Notes: generated by a model not told the origin, from the letters alone. A DNA stretch of 64,000 nt from Nibricoccus aquaticus (GCF_002310495.1 NZ_CP023344.1:3179501-3243500); one strand, 5' to 3'; shown: positions 17,249-27,130, counted from the first letter of the stretch. Translations and numbers: made by a program.

Positions 17249-18892
17249 TCAGGGGACGAGTTTGTCGCTCGCGAGGGCGGGCGTGTTGACCGGGAGTTTG
17301 ATGGCCTTGGTGGCCTGCTCGTAGTCGTAGGCGAAGCCGAGGAGGCGGCCTTCGGTGAAAGCGCGGCCGAGGAGCGAGAAGGTGACGGGCAGGCCGCGCG
17401 GGCTCATGCCGGCGGGGACGACGAGGTCGGGGAAGCCGGTGATGTTGGCGATGTTCAGCGGATTGGCGCCGGGGGATGGCGGGCCGGATTCGCGGGCGGG
17501 TGGGTTGATGAGCGAGACCGGCGTCGGTGATGTCGGGTAGAGGATCGCGTGCAGCTGGTGGTTGGCGAAGACGCCCTCCATGGCGGCGCGGACGTAGGGA
17601 ATACCTTCGGCGATGGCGGCGGTGTAGACGGGATCGTGAAGATCGAGGGAGGTCTCGGCCTGGTATTTCAGGCCGACGGCTTTGCCGGAGCTGCGGTAGC
17701 CAGTCGCGGGATCGTTGGCGAGGCGGGCGAGGTCGTAGATGTTTTTAGGATACTTGGGCGCTGTGGTGGCGAGGTAGCCGGCGATCTGGGCTTTGAACTC
17801 GGCGGAGCGGACGGTGTTGTAGAGCGGGCCGCGGATGCCCTGCACGGGCGGAGGGATGCGGACGTCGTCGACGATGATGGCTCCGAGCTCTTTTAGTTTC
17901 GCGATGGCCTGGTTCACGACGGCGTCGATCTCGGCGTCCTTGCCGAAGAAGTCGCGGGCGATGCCAATGCGGGCGCCTTTAAGGGAGCCGGGTTTCAGGT
18001 AAGTGGTGTAGTCAACGGGCGTGCGGCCGGCGGACTTGAGGGTGGAGTCGTCGTCGGGATCGATGCCGGCGAGGACGTTGAGGGCGGCGGCGAGGTCGTA
18101 GGTGCTGCGGGCGAGCGGTCCGACGGTGTCGAACGTGAGCGCAAGAGGGACGACACCGTCGCGAGAGACGAGGCCGTGGGTGGTTTTGAGGCCGAAGGTG
18201 CCGGAGGCGTTGGCGGGGCCGCGGACGGAGGCGGCGGTGTCGGTCCCGAGTCCAAACTGACCGAATACGGCGGCGATGGCGACGCCGGTGCCGCCGGAGG
18301 AACCGGCCGGGCCGCGGTCGAGGACGTGGGGATTTTTAGTCTGACCGCCGTGGGAGGAGTAGCCGTTGGGGACTTCGCCGGCGGCGACGAGTTTAGGATC
18401 GGTAGCGCCAGAGACGGAGCCGCCGCCGCCGGCCCATTCGGAGAGATTGACCTTGGCGATGACGATGGCACCGGCGGCGCGGAGTTTTTTCACGACGAAG
18501 GCGTCGTCGGGAGCGATGGAACCTTCGAGGAGTTGCGAGCCGGCGGTGGTGGGAAGATCGAAGGTGTCGATGTTGTCTTTGAGGACGATGGGAACGCCGT
18601 GGAGCGGGCCGCGGACTTTTCCTGCTTTGCGCTCGGCATCGAGGGACTTGGCTTCGGCGAGGGCGTTGGGATTGAGGACGATGACGGCGTTAAGGGCCGG
18701 GCCTTTTTTGTCGTAGGCTTCGATGCGCGCGAGGTAGGCGGTGGTGAGTTTTTCCGCGGTGAGCGTGCCGGCGGAGAAAGCGGTTTGAATGTCGGCGATG
18801 GTGGCAGTCGTGAGATCGAGCGGGACGGCGCGCAGAGGAAGTGCGGCCATGGCTGCGAGGACGATTGCGGCGAGGTGGGAACGGAGACTCAT
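17249..18892 (-). CDS. Secreted amidase-signature hydrolase 5 (AAS variant)
   Basis: 547 residues, Sec signal ending near LRAVP. Triad: Lys105, Ser198 (GSSGG), Ser222. The nucleophile loop reads GTDTAASVRGP: both glycines before the Ser are Ala, unlike any other member here. Those glycines form the oxyanion-hole turn in AS enzymes, so rate or substrate size may be changed. The rest (PIVLKDN, NPHVLDRGPAGSSGGTG, LKGARIGIARDFFGKDAEID) follows amidase 21 at 52887. The C-terminus is VNTPALASDKLVP. Confidence 0.92.
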   Translation of the reverse strand: MSLRSHLAAIVLAAMAALPLRAVPLDLTTATIADIQTAFSAGTLTAEKLTTAYLARIEAYDKKGPALNAVIVLNPNALAEAKSLDAERKAGKVRGPLHGVPIVLKDNIDTFDLPTTAGSQLLEGSIAPDDAFVVKKLRAAGAIVIAKVNLSEWAGGGGSVSGATDPKLVAAGEVPNGYSSHGGQTKNPHVLDRGPAGSSGGTGVAIAAVFGQFGLGTDTAASVRGPANASGTFGLKTTHGLVSRDGVVPLALTFDTVGPLARSTYDLAAALNVLAGIDPDDDSTLKSAGRTPVDYTTYLKPGSLKGARIGIARDFFGKDAEIDAVVNQAIAKLKELGAIIVDDVRIPPPVQGIRGPLYNTVRSAEFKAQIAGYLATTAPKYPKNIYDLARLANDPATGYRSSGKAVGLKYQAETSLDLHDPVYTAAIAEGIPYVRAAMEGVFANHQLHAILYPTSPTPVSLINPPARESGPPSPGANPLNIANITGFPDLVVPAGMSPRGLPVTFSLLGRAFTEGRLLGFAYDYEQATKAIKLPVNTPALASDKLVP

Positions 18893-18943
18893 GAAGAGAT
18901 TTTCGAGTTTGGACTGTGCGGAGCGCGGATTGGCGGAGGGCGC

Positions 18944-20665
18944 TTAGTAGGTGACGATGTCGGTGGGCAGCGCGGGCGTGTTGACGGGGAGGGCGAGGGC
19001 CTTGGTCGCCTGCTCGAAATCGTAGGCGTAGGCGAGAAGCGCGGGCTCGCTCCACGCGCGGCCGAGGAAGCTGAGCGTCACGGGGAGGCCGTCTTTGGTG
19101 ATGCCGGCGGGGACGATGGCGTCGGGCCAGCCGGTGAAGTTGGCGAAGGAGGTGGACGATTCGGGCCAAGCGACACCGTCGGTCGGGTTGATGGGCATGG
19201 CTGGGCGCGGCATCGTGGGGTAGACGAGCGCGTCGAGCTGATGTTTGGCCATGAGGGCCTCGAACGTGGCGGTGAGGGCGGGGAGGATTTCGCGCTTGGT
19301 CGCGAGGTAGACGCGATCGTCGAGGTCGAAGGTGATGCCGGGCGAGGAGACCCACTTGAGGCCGGCGGCCTTGCCTGCGCTGCGGTATTTGGTGGCGGGA
19401 TCGTTCGAGAGGCGGACGACGTCGTCGAAGGATTTGGGGAAACCGGGCTTGGTGGTTTTCAGGTAGGTCGTGAGATCGGCCTTGAACTCGGCTTTGACGA
19501 CGAGGTTGTAGATGTCGGCGCGGGCGCGGCGCAGATATTCCGGGATGGAAACGTTATCGACGATGACGGCGCCGAGTTCGCGGAGTCTGGCGATGGAGGC
19601 TTCGAAGATACGGTCCACCTCGGGGTCCTGGCCGAGGTAGTCGCGGTTGACGCCGATGCGGGCGCCTTTGAGGGAGCCGCGTTTGAGGAACTTCGTGTAG
19701 TCGGTGTGATAGTGACCGCCGCTGGCGAAGGTCGCGGCATCCGCAGAGTCGATACCGGTCATGGCGCCGAGCGAAGCGGCGACGTCGTAAATGTGACGAC
19801 CCATGGGGCCGGCGGTGTCGTAGGAGAGGCCGAGCGGGATGACGCCGTCGCGCGACATGAGGCCGCGCGTGGGTTTGAGACCGGCTATGCCGTTGTGAGA
19901 AGAGGGGCCGCGGATGGAGCCGCCGGTGTCGGAGCCGATGCCGAAAGGCGCGTAGACGGCGGCGAGACCTGCGCCGGTGCCTCCGGAGGAACCCGACGGG
20001 CTGCGGTCGAGGGCGTGGGGATTGCGCGTCTGGCCACCAGCGGAAGAGAAGCCGCCGGGGATGAAACCGGCCTTGAGAATATCGGGTGGTGCTCCTGCGG
20101 CGGAACCGCCAGAGCCGGCCCATTCGGAGAGGTTTACTTTGGCGAGAATGATGACGCCGGCGTCGCGGAGTTTTTTGGTGATGAAGGCGTCGTCGGGCGG
20201 GAGAGAGCCTTCGAGGAGTTGCGAGCCGCCGGTGGTGGGGACGTCGAAGGTGTCGACGTTGTCCTTTAGGAGAACAGGAATGCCGTGGAGCGGGCCACGG
20301 ACTTTTCCGGCTTTGCGCTCGGCGTCGAGGGCGCGGGCCTGGACGAGCGCTTGGGGGTGAAGCGTGATGACGGCGTTGATCTCAGGGCCTTTTTTGTCGA
20401 ACGCTTCGATGCGGGCGAGGTAGGCGCCGAGGAGTTTCTCGGAAGTCAGGCCGGCCGAGTAGGCGGCCTGGATGTCGGCGATGGTGGCGGTCTTGATGTC
20501 GAGTTGCGCGGCCTGAAGCGCCGGGAGAGTGGCGAAACCGGCGCAACCTATCGCCAGAGAGACGGAGAAGTGTCTCGCGAAGGCGGAGAAGGGGGCGAAG
20601 GAGCGCCGCTGCGAGGGCGGAACTGGATTGGGTGCTGAGGCTGAGAGACTGCGTGATGGCTGCAT
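18944..20665 (-). CDS. Secreted amidase-signature hydrolase 6
   Basis: 573 residues. The start at 20665 gives a long leader (about 52 residues) with the hydrophobic part FSVSLAIGCAGFATLPALQA; a shorter start is possible but no internal Met precedes that core. Triad: Lys134, Ser226 (GSSGG), Ser250 (GSDTGGSIR). Near-twin of amidase 1: 47 identical residues at its codons for AEFKADL to GLKW (19352-19492 against 8668-8808), with about 14 silent differences. Tail VNTPALPTDIVTY. Confidence 0.92.
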   Translation of the reverse strand: MQPSRSLSASAPNPVPPSQRRSFAPFSAFARHFSVSLAIGCAGFATLPALQAAQLDIKTATIADIQAAYSAGLTSEKLLGAYLARIEAFDKKGPEINAVITLHPQALVQARALDAERKAGKVRGPLHGIPVLLKDNVDTFDVPTTGGSQLLEGSLPPDDAFITKKLRDAGVIILAKVNLSEWAGSGGSAAGAPPDILKAGFIPGGFSSAGGQTRNPHALDRSPSGSSGGTGAGLAAVYAPFGIGSDTGGSIRGPSSHNGIAGLKPTRGLMSRDGVIPLGLSYDTAGPMGRHIYDVAASLGAMTGIDSADAATFASGGHYHTDYTKFLKRGSLKGARIGVNRDYLGQDPEVDRIFEASIARLRELGAVIVDNVSIPEYLRRARADIYNLVVKAEFKADLTTYLKTTKPGFPKSFDDVVRLSNDPATKYRSAGKAAGLKWVSSPGITFDLDDRVYLATKREILPALTATFEALMAKHQLDALVYPTMPRPAMPINPTDGVAWPESSTSFANFTGWPDAIVPAGITKDGLPVTLSFLGRAWSEPALLAYAYDFEQATKALALPVNTPALPTDIVTY

Positions 20666-20746
20666 GAAAGAGAGGGTCAGAGGCGGACGGATGAAAAGGG
20701 CGGGCGGGGAGTGCCGGACTCCCGCGCCCGCGCGAGTCGTGGCGGT

Positions 20747-22315
20747 TTAGATCGGCGGGCGCTGCCAGCCGCCGCTTTGGGCTTCGAGGGCGGAGGCGAC
20801 GGCGATGGTGATGTCTTCGCGCCATGGGGCGGCGACGACCTGGATGCCGATGGGGAGGTTCTTGCCGTCGGAGGAAGTGCCGCAGCGGACGACGGTTACT
20901 GGCCAGCCGGTGGTGTTGAACGCGCCGGTGTAGCTCCAGTTGGGAGCGCCGCCCGGCGTCGGGCTGATGCGGTCGATCTCGGTGGCTGGCGTGCCGGCGA
21001 CGGGGCAGAGCAAGACGTCGTATTTTTGAAACCACGACAGCATGCGGGACTTGGCGGCGTCGGCCTGTTCCCATGCCTCGACGTACTCGGCGGTGGAGAT
21101 GGTTTTGCCGGCTTTGACGCGCTCGGTGACGGACGGGGAGAAGTTCTTGGTGCCCCATTTGTCGGCGAGTCGCTTGTAGAAAGCCCAGCCGTCGCCGCCG
21201 GTGAGTTTGGTGCGGGAGGCGTAGAGATCGGTGAGGATTTCCTTGGGGAGATCTTCGGTGACGGAGGCGACGTGGCCTTCGAGCCATTTGACGCACTGAA
21301 GGATGGTTTTCTTGGTGTCGTCGTCGGTGGTGGTGACGCCGTTGGTCGGGAAGAAGGCGAGGCGTAGTTTCTTCAGATCGACCTTGGCGGGATCGGCCCA
21401 CGCAACGGGCGCGCAGGAGGCATCGCGGAAGTCGGGGCCGGAGATGATGGGCGTGATGAGGGCGATGTCCTCGACGCGGCGGGCCATCGGGCCAAGCTGT
21501 TGCCAGAGATCGAATACGCCGCCGAAGTCGACGATGTGGCCGGTGCGCGGGACGCGGACGGAGGTGGGTTTGATGCCGACAATGCCGTTGTTGTGGGCGG
21601 GGCCTCGGATGGAGCCGCCCCAGTCGGAGCCGATGTCGAAAGCGGAACCGCCGGCGGCGACGATCGCGCCTGCGCCACCGGAGGATCCGGAGGTAGTGCG
21701 GGTAAGGTCGTAGGGATTGTGGCTGGAGCCGTAGAGAAGGTTGCTCGTGCTACTGATGCCGCCGAGGCCGCCGAGGGTGAACTCGGGGGTATTGGTTTTT
21801 CCGAGCAGGATGGCGCCGGCAGCTCGAACGCGGGCGACGCAGGTGGCGTCTTTTTTGGGGATGAATTGCTGGCGGCCGTAGGTGGCGCCGGTGGAGATGA
21901 CGCCCTCGGTGTCGAGGGAGTCTTTGATGGTCATCGGCACGCCGTGGAGAGGGCCTTTGAGCTGTCCCTTCGCGAGGGCGGCGTCGGCGGCTTTGGCCTC
22001 GGTGAGCGCTCGGGCGTAGCAGTTCATGACGACGGCGTTGAGGCGGTCGTTCACGACCATGTGGCGGTCGATGAAGGCCTGGGTGGCCTCGACGGCGGAG
22101 ACTTTTTTCTCGCGGATGAGCTGCGCGAGTTTGGTGGCCGACATGTAGATGATGTCGTCAGTCTTGTCGGTGGACGTGGCGGGGCCGGGCGCGGCTTTGG
22201 CGGAGGAGGTGGTGAACGACGGGAGCGCGGCGGCAGCAGCGAAGAGGCCGGCGGAGCGGAGGAAGTCACGACGCGCGGAGCGGGTGACCAAGGGGAGAAG
22301 AGTGGATTTGGACAT
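20747..22315 (-). CDS. Tat-exported amidase-signature hydrolase 7
   Basis: 522 residues with a twin-arginine signal (SARRDFLRSAGLFAAAAAL, residues 13-31), so it should be exported folded. Triad: Lys131 (TIKDSLDTEG), Ser211 (GSSGG), Ser235 (GSDWGGSIRGP). Mature N-terminus STDKTDDIIYMSATKLAQLIREKKVS and tail GGWQRPPI mark the Tat subgroup of the window (amidases 7-10, 13, 14). The TTSGSSGGAGAIVAAGGSAFDIG block is shared with amidase 10. First of four consecutive Tat amidases, with gaps of 20, 11 and 47 nt. Confidence 0.93.
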   Translation of the reverse strand: MSKSTLLPLVTRSARRDFLRSAGLFAAAAALPSFTTSSAKAAPGPATSTDKTDDIIYMSATKLAQLIREKKVSAVEATQAFIDRHMVVNDRLNAVVMNCYARALTEAKAADAALAKGQLKGPLHGVPMTIKDSLDTEGVISTGATYGRQQFIPKKDATCVARVRAAGAILLGKTNTPEFTLGGLGGISSTSNLLYGSSHNPYDLTRTTSGSSGGAGAIVAAGGSAFDIGSDWGGSIRGPAHNNGIVGIKPTSVRVPRTGHIVDFGGVFDLWQQLGPMARRVEDIALITPIISGPDFRDASCAPVAWADPAKVDLKKLRLAFFPTNGVTTTDDDTKKTILQCVKWLEGHVASVTEDLPKEILTDLYASRTKLTGGDGWAFYKRLADKWGTKNFSPSVTERVKAGKTISTAEYVEAWEQADAAKSRMLSWFQKYDVLLCPVAGTPATEIDRISPTPGGAPNWSYTGAFNTTGWPVTVVRCGTSSDGKNLPIGIQVVAAPWREDITIAVASALEAQSGGWQRPPI

Positions 22316-22335
22316 GGCAGTGATGATCGAGGATT

Positions 22336-23874
22336 TCAGATCGCGGGCTTCACGAAGCCGCCGGTTTTGCTTTCGATGAAGGCCATGGCGGCGACGACGA
22401 GATCGTCGCGCCAGGGCTGGCCAACGACCTGGATACCGAGCGGGAGCCCGTCTTTTTCGGCGGTGCCGCAGCGGACGACGCCAGCGGGCCAGCCAGTGGT
22501 GTTGTATTGGGAGGTGTAGGACGCGCCGGCGCTACCACCGCGCGGACGCTCGTGGTCGAGCGTGATGGGCGCCTCGTTGCTGGCGGGGCAGATGATGAGG
22601 TCGTACTGCTCGAACCACGCGAGCTGTTCGCTGCGGATGGCGTCCATCTCCTCGCAGAGGCGGGTGAAGTCGGGCGAAGGCAGTTCCTCGCCGTCGAGAC
22701 GGAGGCCCGGGGAGGCCTGGGTGGTGCCGTGGAGCTTGAGCATGCGGCGCATGTGGTCGCGTCCGTTGGCGGCGCTGTACTTATTCCGAATCTCCGCGAG
22801 CTCCTTCATTTTGGGTGGAGCGTCCTGTTTGATGGAGGCGACGCCGAGGGACTCGAAGTAGGCGACGGTCTGTTTGACGGTGGCCTGAAGCTCGGGCGTG
22901 GGATCGACCTGACCGTTGGTCGTGTAATAGCAGATACGGATTTTTTTGAGATCGACGGCGGAGGGATTGCCGAAGGGCACGGGGCACATGGCGGCGTCGA
23001 TGCCATCGGGGCCCGAGATGATGGGCATGAGCAGCGCGAGGTCCTCTACACGGCGGACGAGCGGGCCGGTTTCCTGGAAGGAGTCGAATGCGCCGCCGTA
23101 GCCGACGATGTGGCCGGTGCGCGGGACGAGGCCGAGAGTGGGCTTGAGGCCGACGATGCCGTTGGCGAAAGCCGGGCCGCGGATGGAGCCGCCGTAGTCG
23201 GAGCCGAGATCGAAGCTGGCTCCTCCGGACGCGACGATCGCGCCGGCGCCACCGGAGGATCCGCTGGGCTGGTAGTTCAGGTTATACGGATTTTTGGTGA
23301 GGCCGTAGACGAGATTGACTGTGCCCTTTCCGCCGCCGCCGAGGGTGAACTCGGGTGTATTCGATTTTCCGAGCAGGATAGCACCGGCATCGCGGCAGCG
23401 GGCGACGATGGTGGCGTCTTTGCCCGGCACGAAGTACTTGCGACCGAGCGTGCCGCCGGTGGAGACGACGCCGGCGGTGTCGAAGGAGTCTTTGATCGTC
23501 ATGGGCACGCCGTGGAGCGGGCCCTTGAGTTTGCCTTTGGCGAGGGAGGCATCGGCCTCGGCGGCCTCGGCCAAGGCGCGTTCGTAGCACATGGCGACGA
23601 CGGCGTTGATCTTGGGGTTAACCGCGTCGATGCGGGCGATGTGGAGTTTGATGACCTCGGTGGCCGAGAGCTTCTTGGTGCGGATAAGCTCTGCCAGCCG
23701 GGTGGTGCTCATGAAGAGCGGGTCGGTGGTCTTGTCGGAGGAGGTGGGAGACGCGAAGGGGGATTGACCATGGAGACGTGAGATCAGGGACGACGCGGCG
23801 AGTGCGGCGAGTGTGCCGTAGCCGGTGTTGCGAAGGAAACGACGGCGCGAAACGGGAGCGGTGATGCGGGTCAT
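22336..23874 (-). CDS. Tat-exported amidase-signature hydrolase 8
   Basis: 512 residues; Tat signal SRRRFLRNTGYGTLAALAAS (residues 9-28). Triad: Lys128 (TIKDSFDTAG), Ser206, Ser230 (GSDYGGSIRGP). Distinguishing blocks are LGGGGKGTVNLVYGLTKNPYNL and ETGPLVRRVEDLALLMPIISGPDG. Tail GGFVKPAI. Amidase 9 is its nearest relative in the GGG-x-x-GT-x-NLVYG segment, suggesting adjacent tandem duplication. Confidence 0.93.
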   Translation of the reverse strand: MTRITAPVSRRRFLRNTGYGTLAALAASSLISRLHGQSPFASPTSSDKTTDPLFMSTTRLAELIRTKKLSATEVIKLHIARIDAVNPKINAVVAMCYERALAEAAEADASLAKGKLKGPLHGVPMTIKDSFDTAGVVSTGGTLGRKYFVPGKDATIVARCRDAGAILLGKSNTPEFTLGGGGKGTVNLVYGLTKNPYNLNYQPSGSSGGAGAIVASGGASFDLGSDYGGSIRGPAFANGIVGLKPTLGLVPRTGHIVGYGGAFDSFQETGPLVRRVEDLALLMPIISGPDGIDAAMCPVPFGNPSAVDLKKIRICYYTTNGQVDPTPELQATVKQTVAYFESLGVASIKQDAPPKMKELAEIRNKYSAANGRDHMRRMLKLHGTTQASPGLRLDGEELPSPDFTRLCEEMDAIRSEQLAWFEQYDLIICPASNEAPITLDHERPRGGSAGASYTSQYNTTGWPAGVVRCGTAEKDGLPLGIQVVGQPWRDDLVVAAMAFIESKTGGFVKPAI

Positions 23875-23885
23875 GGGAAGGGAAT

Positions 23886-25412
23886 TTAGATGACGGGCTT
23901 AACGTAACCGCCGGTGGCGGCTTCGATCTTGGCGGCGACGGCGAAGACGACGTCTTCGCGGAAAGGGCGGGCGATGACCTGGACGCCGATGGGAAGGCCC
24001 TCGGCTTTGGCGGTGCCAGCGCGGACGACGGCGGCTGGCCAGCCGGTGAGGTTGTAGATGCTCGTGTATCCCGCTTTTCCGGGCACGGGCTTTTCCAGCG
24101 CGGGAGCGGGGAAGGCGTTGGTCGGGCAGAGGATGACGTCGTAATTCTCGAACCAGCCGAGGAGGCGGCTGCGGAGGTCGTCGCGTTTCTCGATCATTGC
24201 GGTGAAGTCGCTCGAGATGATCGATTCGCCGCCCATGCCATTGGCGAAACCGGGGGAGGCTTGTTTGCTGCCGTGCTTGGTGAGCAGGCGTTGTTTCCAG
24301 GCGCCGCCGTCGGCGCGGAGGAGTTTGCCGCTGATCTCGTTCCACTCGGCGTCGCCGCCATGGAAATCTTCTTTGATGGAAGCGACGGAGCCCTCGATGG
24401 CCTTGAGCGCGGCCTTCATCGCTTCGAGCGTTTCGGGCGTGGGCGTGACGAGCTTGTTGTCGAGGTAGTAGGCGACGCGAAGTTTTTTCAGATCGACGCT
24501 GCGGTAATCTTCGAGCGGGAGAGTCGCGGCGAGTGGATCGAGGAAGTCTTCGCCGTGGATGATGCCGGTGATGAGGGCGAGATCTTCGATGCGACGGGCG
24601 AGCGGGCCGAGTTCTTGATAGGTGTCCCACGCGCCGCCGTAGCCGGGGACGTGACCTGCGCGGGAGACGCGGCCGAGGGTGGGCTTGATGCCGGTGATGC
24701 CGCAGGCGTGGGCGGGCGAACGGATGGAGCCGCCGAAGTCGGAGCCGATGTCGAAGGCAGAGCCACCGGCGGCGACGATCGCGCCGGCGCCGCCGGAAGA
24801 ACCGCGGGGCGTGTGGGCGAGGTTGTACGGATTATAGGTCTGGCCGTAGACGAGATTGTAGGTGCCGCGGTCACCGCCACCGAGGGTGAATTCGGGTGTA
24901 TTCGATTTTCCGAGCAGGATCGCGCCAGCGGCGCGGCAGCGGGCGACGACGGTGGCGTCTTTGCCCGGGATGAAGTTGGCGCGGCCGACGGTGCCGGTCG
25001 TGCTGACGACGCCTTCGGTTTCGAGGGAGTCCTTAATGGTGAAGGGAACGCCGTGGAGCGGGCCGAGGATTTTTCCTTTGGCGAGTGAGGCGTCGGCTTC
25101 TTTCGCTTCGAGGAGTGCGCGCTCGGCGCAGAGGGCGACGATGGCGTTGAGCTTGCCGTTCACGGCGTTGATGCGCGCGAGGTAGGCTTTAGTCGCTTCG
25201 ACGGCGGAGACTTTTTTCTCACGGATGAGGCCGGCGAGCTTGGTGGCCGACATGTAGAGGATGTCGGTGGTGGGATCGGTGGACGCGGTGGTGGTAGCGG
25301 CGCGGGCGGTCGTGGACGTGAGGCGCGAGGCGATGGCGAGTGCTGCAGTACCGACGGCGGCGGTGCGAAGGAAGGAGCGGCGGGAGGCGGAGAGCGGAGG
25401 AAGAGAGGGCAT
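23886..25412 (-). CDS. Tat-exported amidase-signature hydrolase 9
   Basis: 508 residues when started at ATG 25412, which places the Tat motif SRRSFLRTA at residues 10-18. The frame stays open further upstream to 25742, but that part is Arg/His-rich, overlaps the coding sequence of amidase 10 and has no family similarity, so it is rejected. Triad: Lys127 (TIKDSLETEG), Ser205 (RGSSGG), Ser229 (GSDFGGSIRSP). Tail GGYVKPVI. The Asp usually in KDS-x-DT is Glu here (KDSLETEG), a mild change near the Lys. Confidence 0.92.
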   Translation of the reverse strand: MPSLPPLSASRRSFLRTAAVGTAALAIASRLTSTTARAATTTASTDPTTDILYMSATKLAGLIREKKVSAVEATKAYLARINAVNGKLNAIVALCAERALLEAKEADASLAKGKILGPLHGVPFTIKDSLETEGVVSTTGTVGRANFIPGKDATVVARCRAAGAILLGKSNTPEFTLGGGDRGTYNLVYGQTYNPYNLAHTPRGSSGGAGAIVAAGGSAFDIGSDFGGSIRSPAHACGITGIKPTLGRVSRAGHVPGYGGAWDTYQELGPLARRIEDLALITGIIHGEDFLDPLAATLPLEDYRSVDLKKLRVAYYLDNKLVTPTPETLEAMKAALKAIEGSVASIKEDFHGGDAEWNEISGKLLRADGGAWKQRLLTKHGSKQASPGFANGMGGESIISSDFTAMIEKRDDLRSRLLGWFENYDVILCPTNAFPAPALEKPVPGKAGYTSIYNLTGWPAAVVRAGTAKAEGLPIGVQVIARPFREDVVFAVAAKIEAATGGYVKPVI

Positions 25413-25459
25413 GACGGGAGTGGCGGGGGTCGTGTTGCGGAGGCGGGTGGTCGTGCGGT

Positions 25460-27058
25460 TTAGATGGCGGGCTTCTGCCAGCCGCCGGTTTTGCTTTCGA
25501 TGAAGTCGCAGGCGGCGAGGACGATCTCGTCGCGCCAAGGCTGGCCGGTGACCATGATGCCGAGGGGTAGTTTTTCCGGGCTGGTCGCGGCGCGGACAAC
25601 GGCGCTCGGATAGCCGGTGGTGTTGAACATGCCCATGTAACTCGACCCGGGCTTCCACGTGGTTCCGGCGGTGCCGAGGTTGATCGGCATGGCGGGTTTT
25701 CCGGCGGTTGGGCAGAGGACGATGTCGTAGTCCTTTATCCACTGCAGGAATCTGACTTTATTGGCGTCCTGCTTTTCCCAGAGTTCGATGAGTTCGGCGG
25801 TCGAGGTCATGCCCTGCTTGTAGCGGGCGACGACGGTGGGCGAGACGGCCTTGGTGCCCCATTTCTCGGCCAGGCGTTCGAGGTAGGACCAGCCGCAGGC
25901 GCCCATGAATTTGAAGCGGATTTCCTCCAGCTCCAGGATGATGTCTTTGGGGCAATCCTCGGTGACCTGGGCACCTGCGTCGGCAAAATATTTGGCGCAG
26001 GCTTTCACCATATCCTGCGTTTCCGGGGTGGTCTCGGCGAGGCCGTTGGTGGGGAAGAAGGCGACGCGGAGCTTGGAAATTTCGATGGGCGTGGTTTTCC
26101 ATGGCATCGGGTATTGCGAGCAGTCGGTGAAGTCGGGACCGGCGACGATGGGCATGAGCAAGCTGAGGTCTTCGACGCGGCGGGCCATCGGCCCCAGCTC
26201 CTGCCAGTTGTCGAGATAACCGCCGAAGCCCACGATGTGGCCGGTGCGCGGGACGCGACCGAAAGTGGGTTTGATGCCGGCGATGCCGTTGTTGTGAGCG
26301 GGGCCGCGAACGGAACCGCCCCAGTCGGTGCCGATATCGAAGGCGGAGCCGCCTGCGGCGACGATGGCTCCGGCGCCGCCAGAGGAACCGGCGGTCGAGC
26401 GCGTGGTGTCGTAGGGATTCTTGGTGATGCCGTAAACGATGTTGGCGGTCGTGCTGACGCCGGGGATACCGCCACCGGCGAGCGTCCACTCGGGGGTGTT
26501 AGTTTTGCCGAGGAGAATCGCACCGGCGGCGCGCAGGCGGGCGACGGTGGTTGCGTCTTTTTCGGGGATGAAATTCATGCGGCCCACGGTGCCGGCGGTG
26601 GAGATGACGCCGGCGGTGTCGATCGAGTCCTTGATGGTCATCGGAACGCCGTGGAGCGGGCCTAGGAGTTTGCCGGAGGCGAGCGACTGGTCGGCGGCTT
26701 TGGCCTCCGCCATGGCACGCTCGCGGCAGAACTGGACGACGGCGTTGATCTTGGGGTTCACGGCGTCGATCCGCGCGTAGTTGGCGGTGACGGCTTCGAC
26801 GGCGGATACTTTTTTGTCGCGGATGAGGCCGGCGATCTTGGTGGCCGACATGAAGGCGAGGTCGTCGTTGGTGTCTTTGGACTTCAGATACGACGGGCCG
26901 GAGGAGGTTTGCGCAGAAGCGGGGCGGACGCCGAGCTGGGCGAGGAGGGCGGAGGAGCCGGCTAGGCCGGCGCCACGGAGGAAGGCGCGCCGCGTAGAAT
27001 GCGGCGTGACGGACTGAGTGGCGGTGGCGCGGGAGGTGTGAGCGGAGTCGGAAGGCAT
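25460..27058 (-). CDS. Tat-exported amidase-signature hydrolase 10
   Basis: 532 residues with Tat signal TRRAFLRGAGLAGSSALLAQ (22-41) and cleavage near ASAQ. Triad: Lys143 (TIKDSIDTAG), Ser225 (AGSSGG), Ser249 (GTDWGGSVRGP). Shares with amidases 7 and 13 an extended linker ending STTANIVYGITKNPYD. Tail GGWQKPAI. It is separated from the upstream asparaginase-like gene by 102 nt that include a REP-like hairpin. Confidence 0.93.
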   Translation of the reverse strand: MPSDSAHTSRATATQSVTPHSTRRAFLRGAGLAGSSALLAQLGVRPASAQTSSGPSYLKSKDTNDDLAFMSATKIAGLIRDKKVSAVEAVTANYARIDAVNPKINAVVQFCRERAMAEAKAADQSLASGKLLGPLHGVPMTIKDSIDTAGVISTAGTVGRMNFIPEKDATTVARLRAAGAILLGKTNTPEWTLAGGGIPGVSTTANIVYGITKNPYDTTRSTAGSSGGAGAIVAAGGSAFDIGTDWGGSVRGPAHNNGIAGIKPTFGRVPRTGHIVGFGGYLDNWQELGPMARRVEDLSLLMPIVAGPDFTDCSQYPMPWKTTPIEISKLRVAFFPTNGLAETTPETQDMVKACAKYFADAGAQVTEDCPKDIILELEEIRFKFMGACGWSYLERLAEKWGTKAVSPTVVARYKQGMTSTAELIELWEKQDANKVRFLQWIKDYDIVLCPTAGKPAMPINLGTAGTTWKPGSSYMGMFNTTGYPSAVVRAATSPEKLPLGIMVTGQPWRDEIVLAACDFIESKTGGWQKPAI

Positions 27059-27130
27059 GGTGATGGGTGAGCGCAGGTCGGAAGTACGAGTAAGAGTTGG
27101 AGAACGATTTTTTCTGAGACGCGGACCGGA

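Noticed and set aside
15138-17324. Very long plus-strand open frames opposite the amidase genes (for example 728 codons here, 697 at 18176-20269)
   Set aside because: They are Gly/Asp/Glu-rich, without domains, and mirror the third-position GC bias of the real minus-strand genes, all of which have intact catalytic motifs.
25413-25742. N-terminal extension of amidase 9
   Set aside because: Arg/His-rich sequence lying within the amidase 10 coding region; the Tat signal fits only the ATG at 25412.
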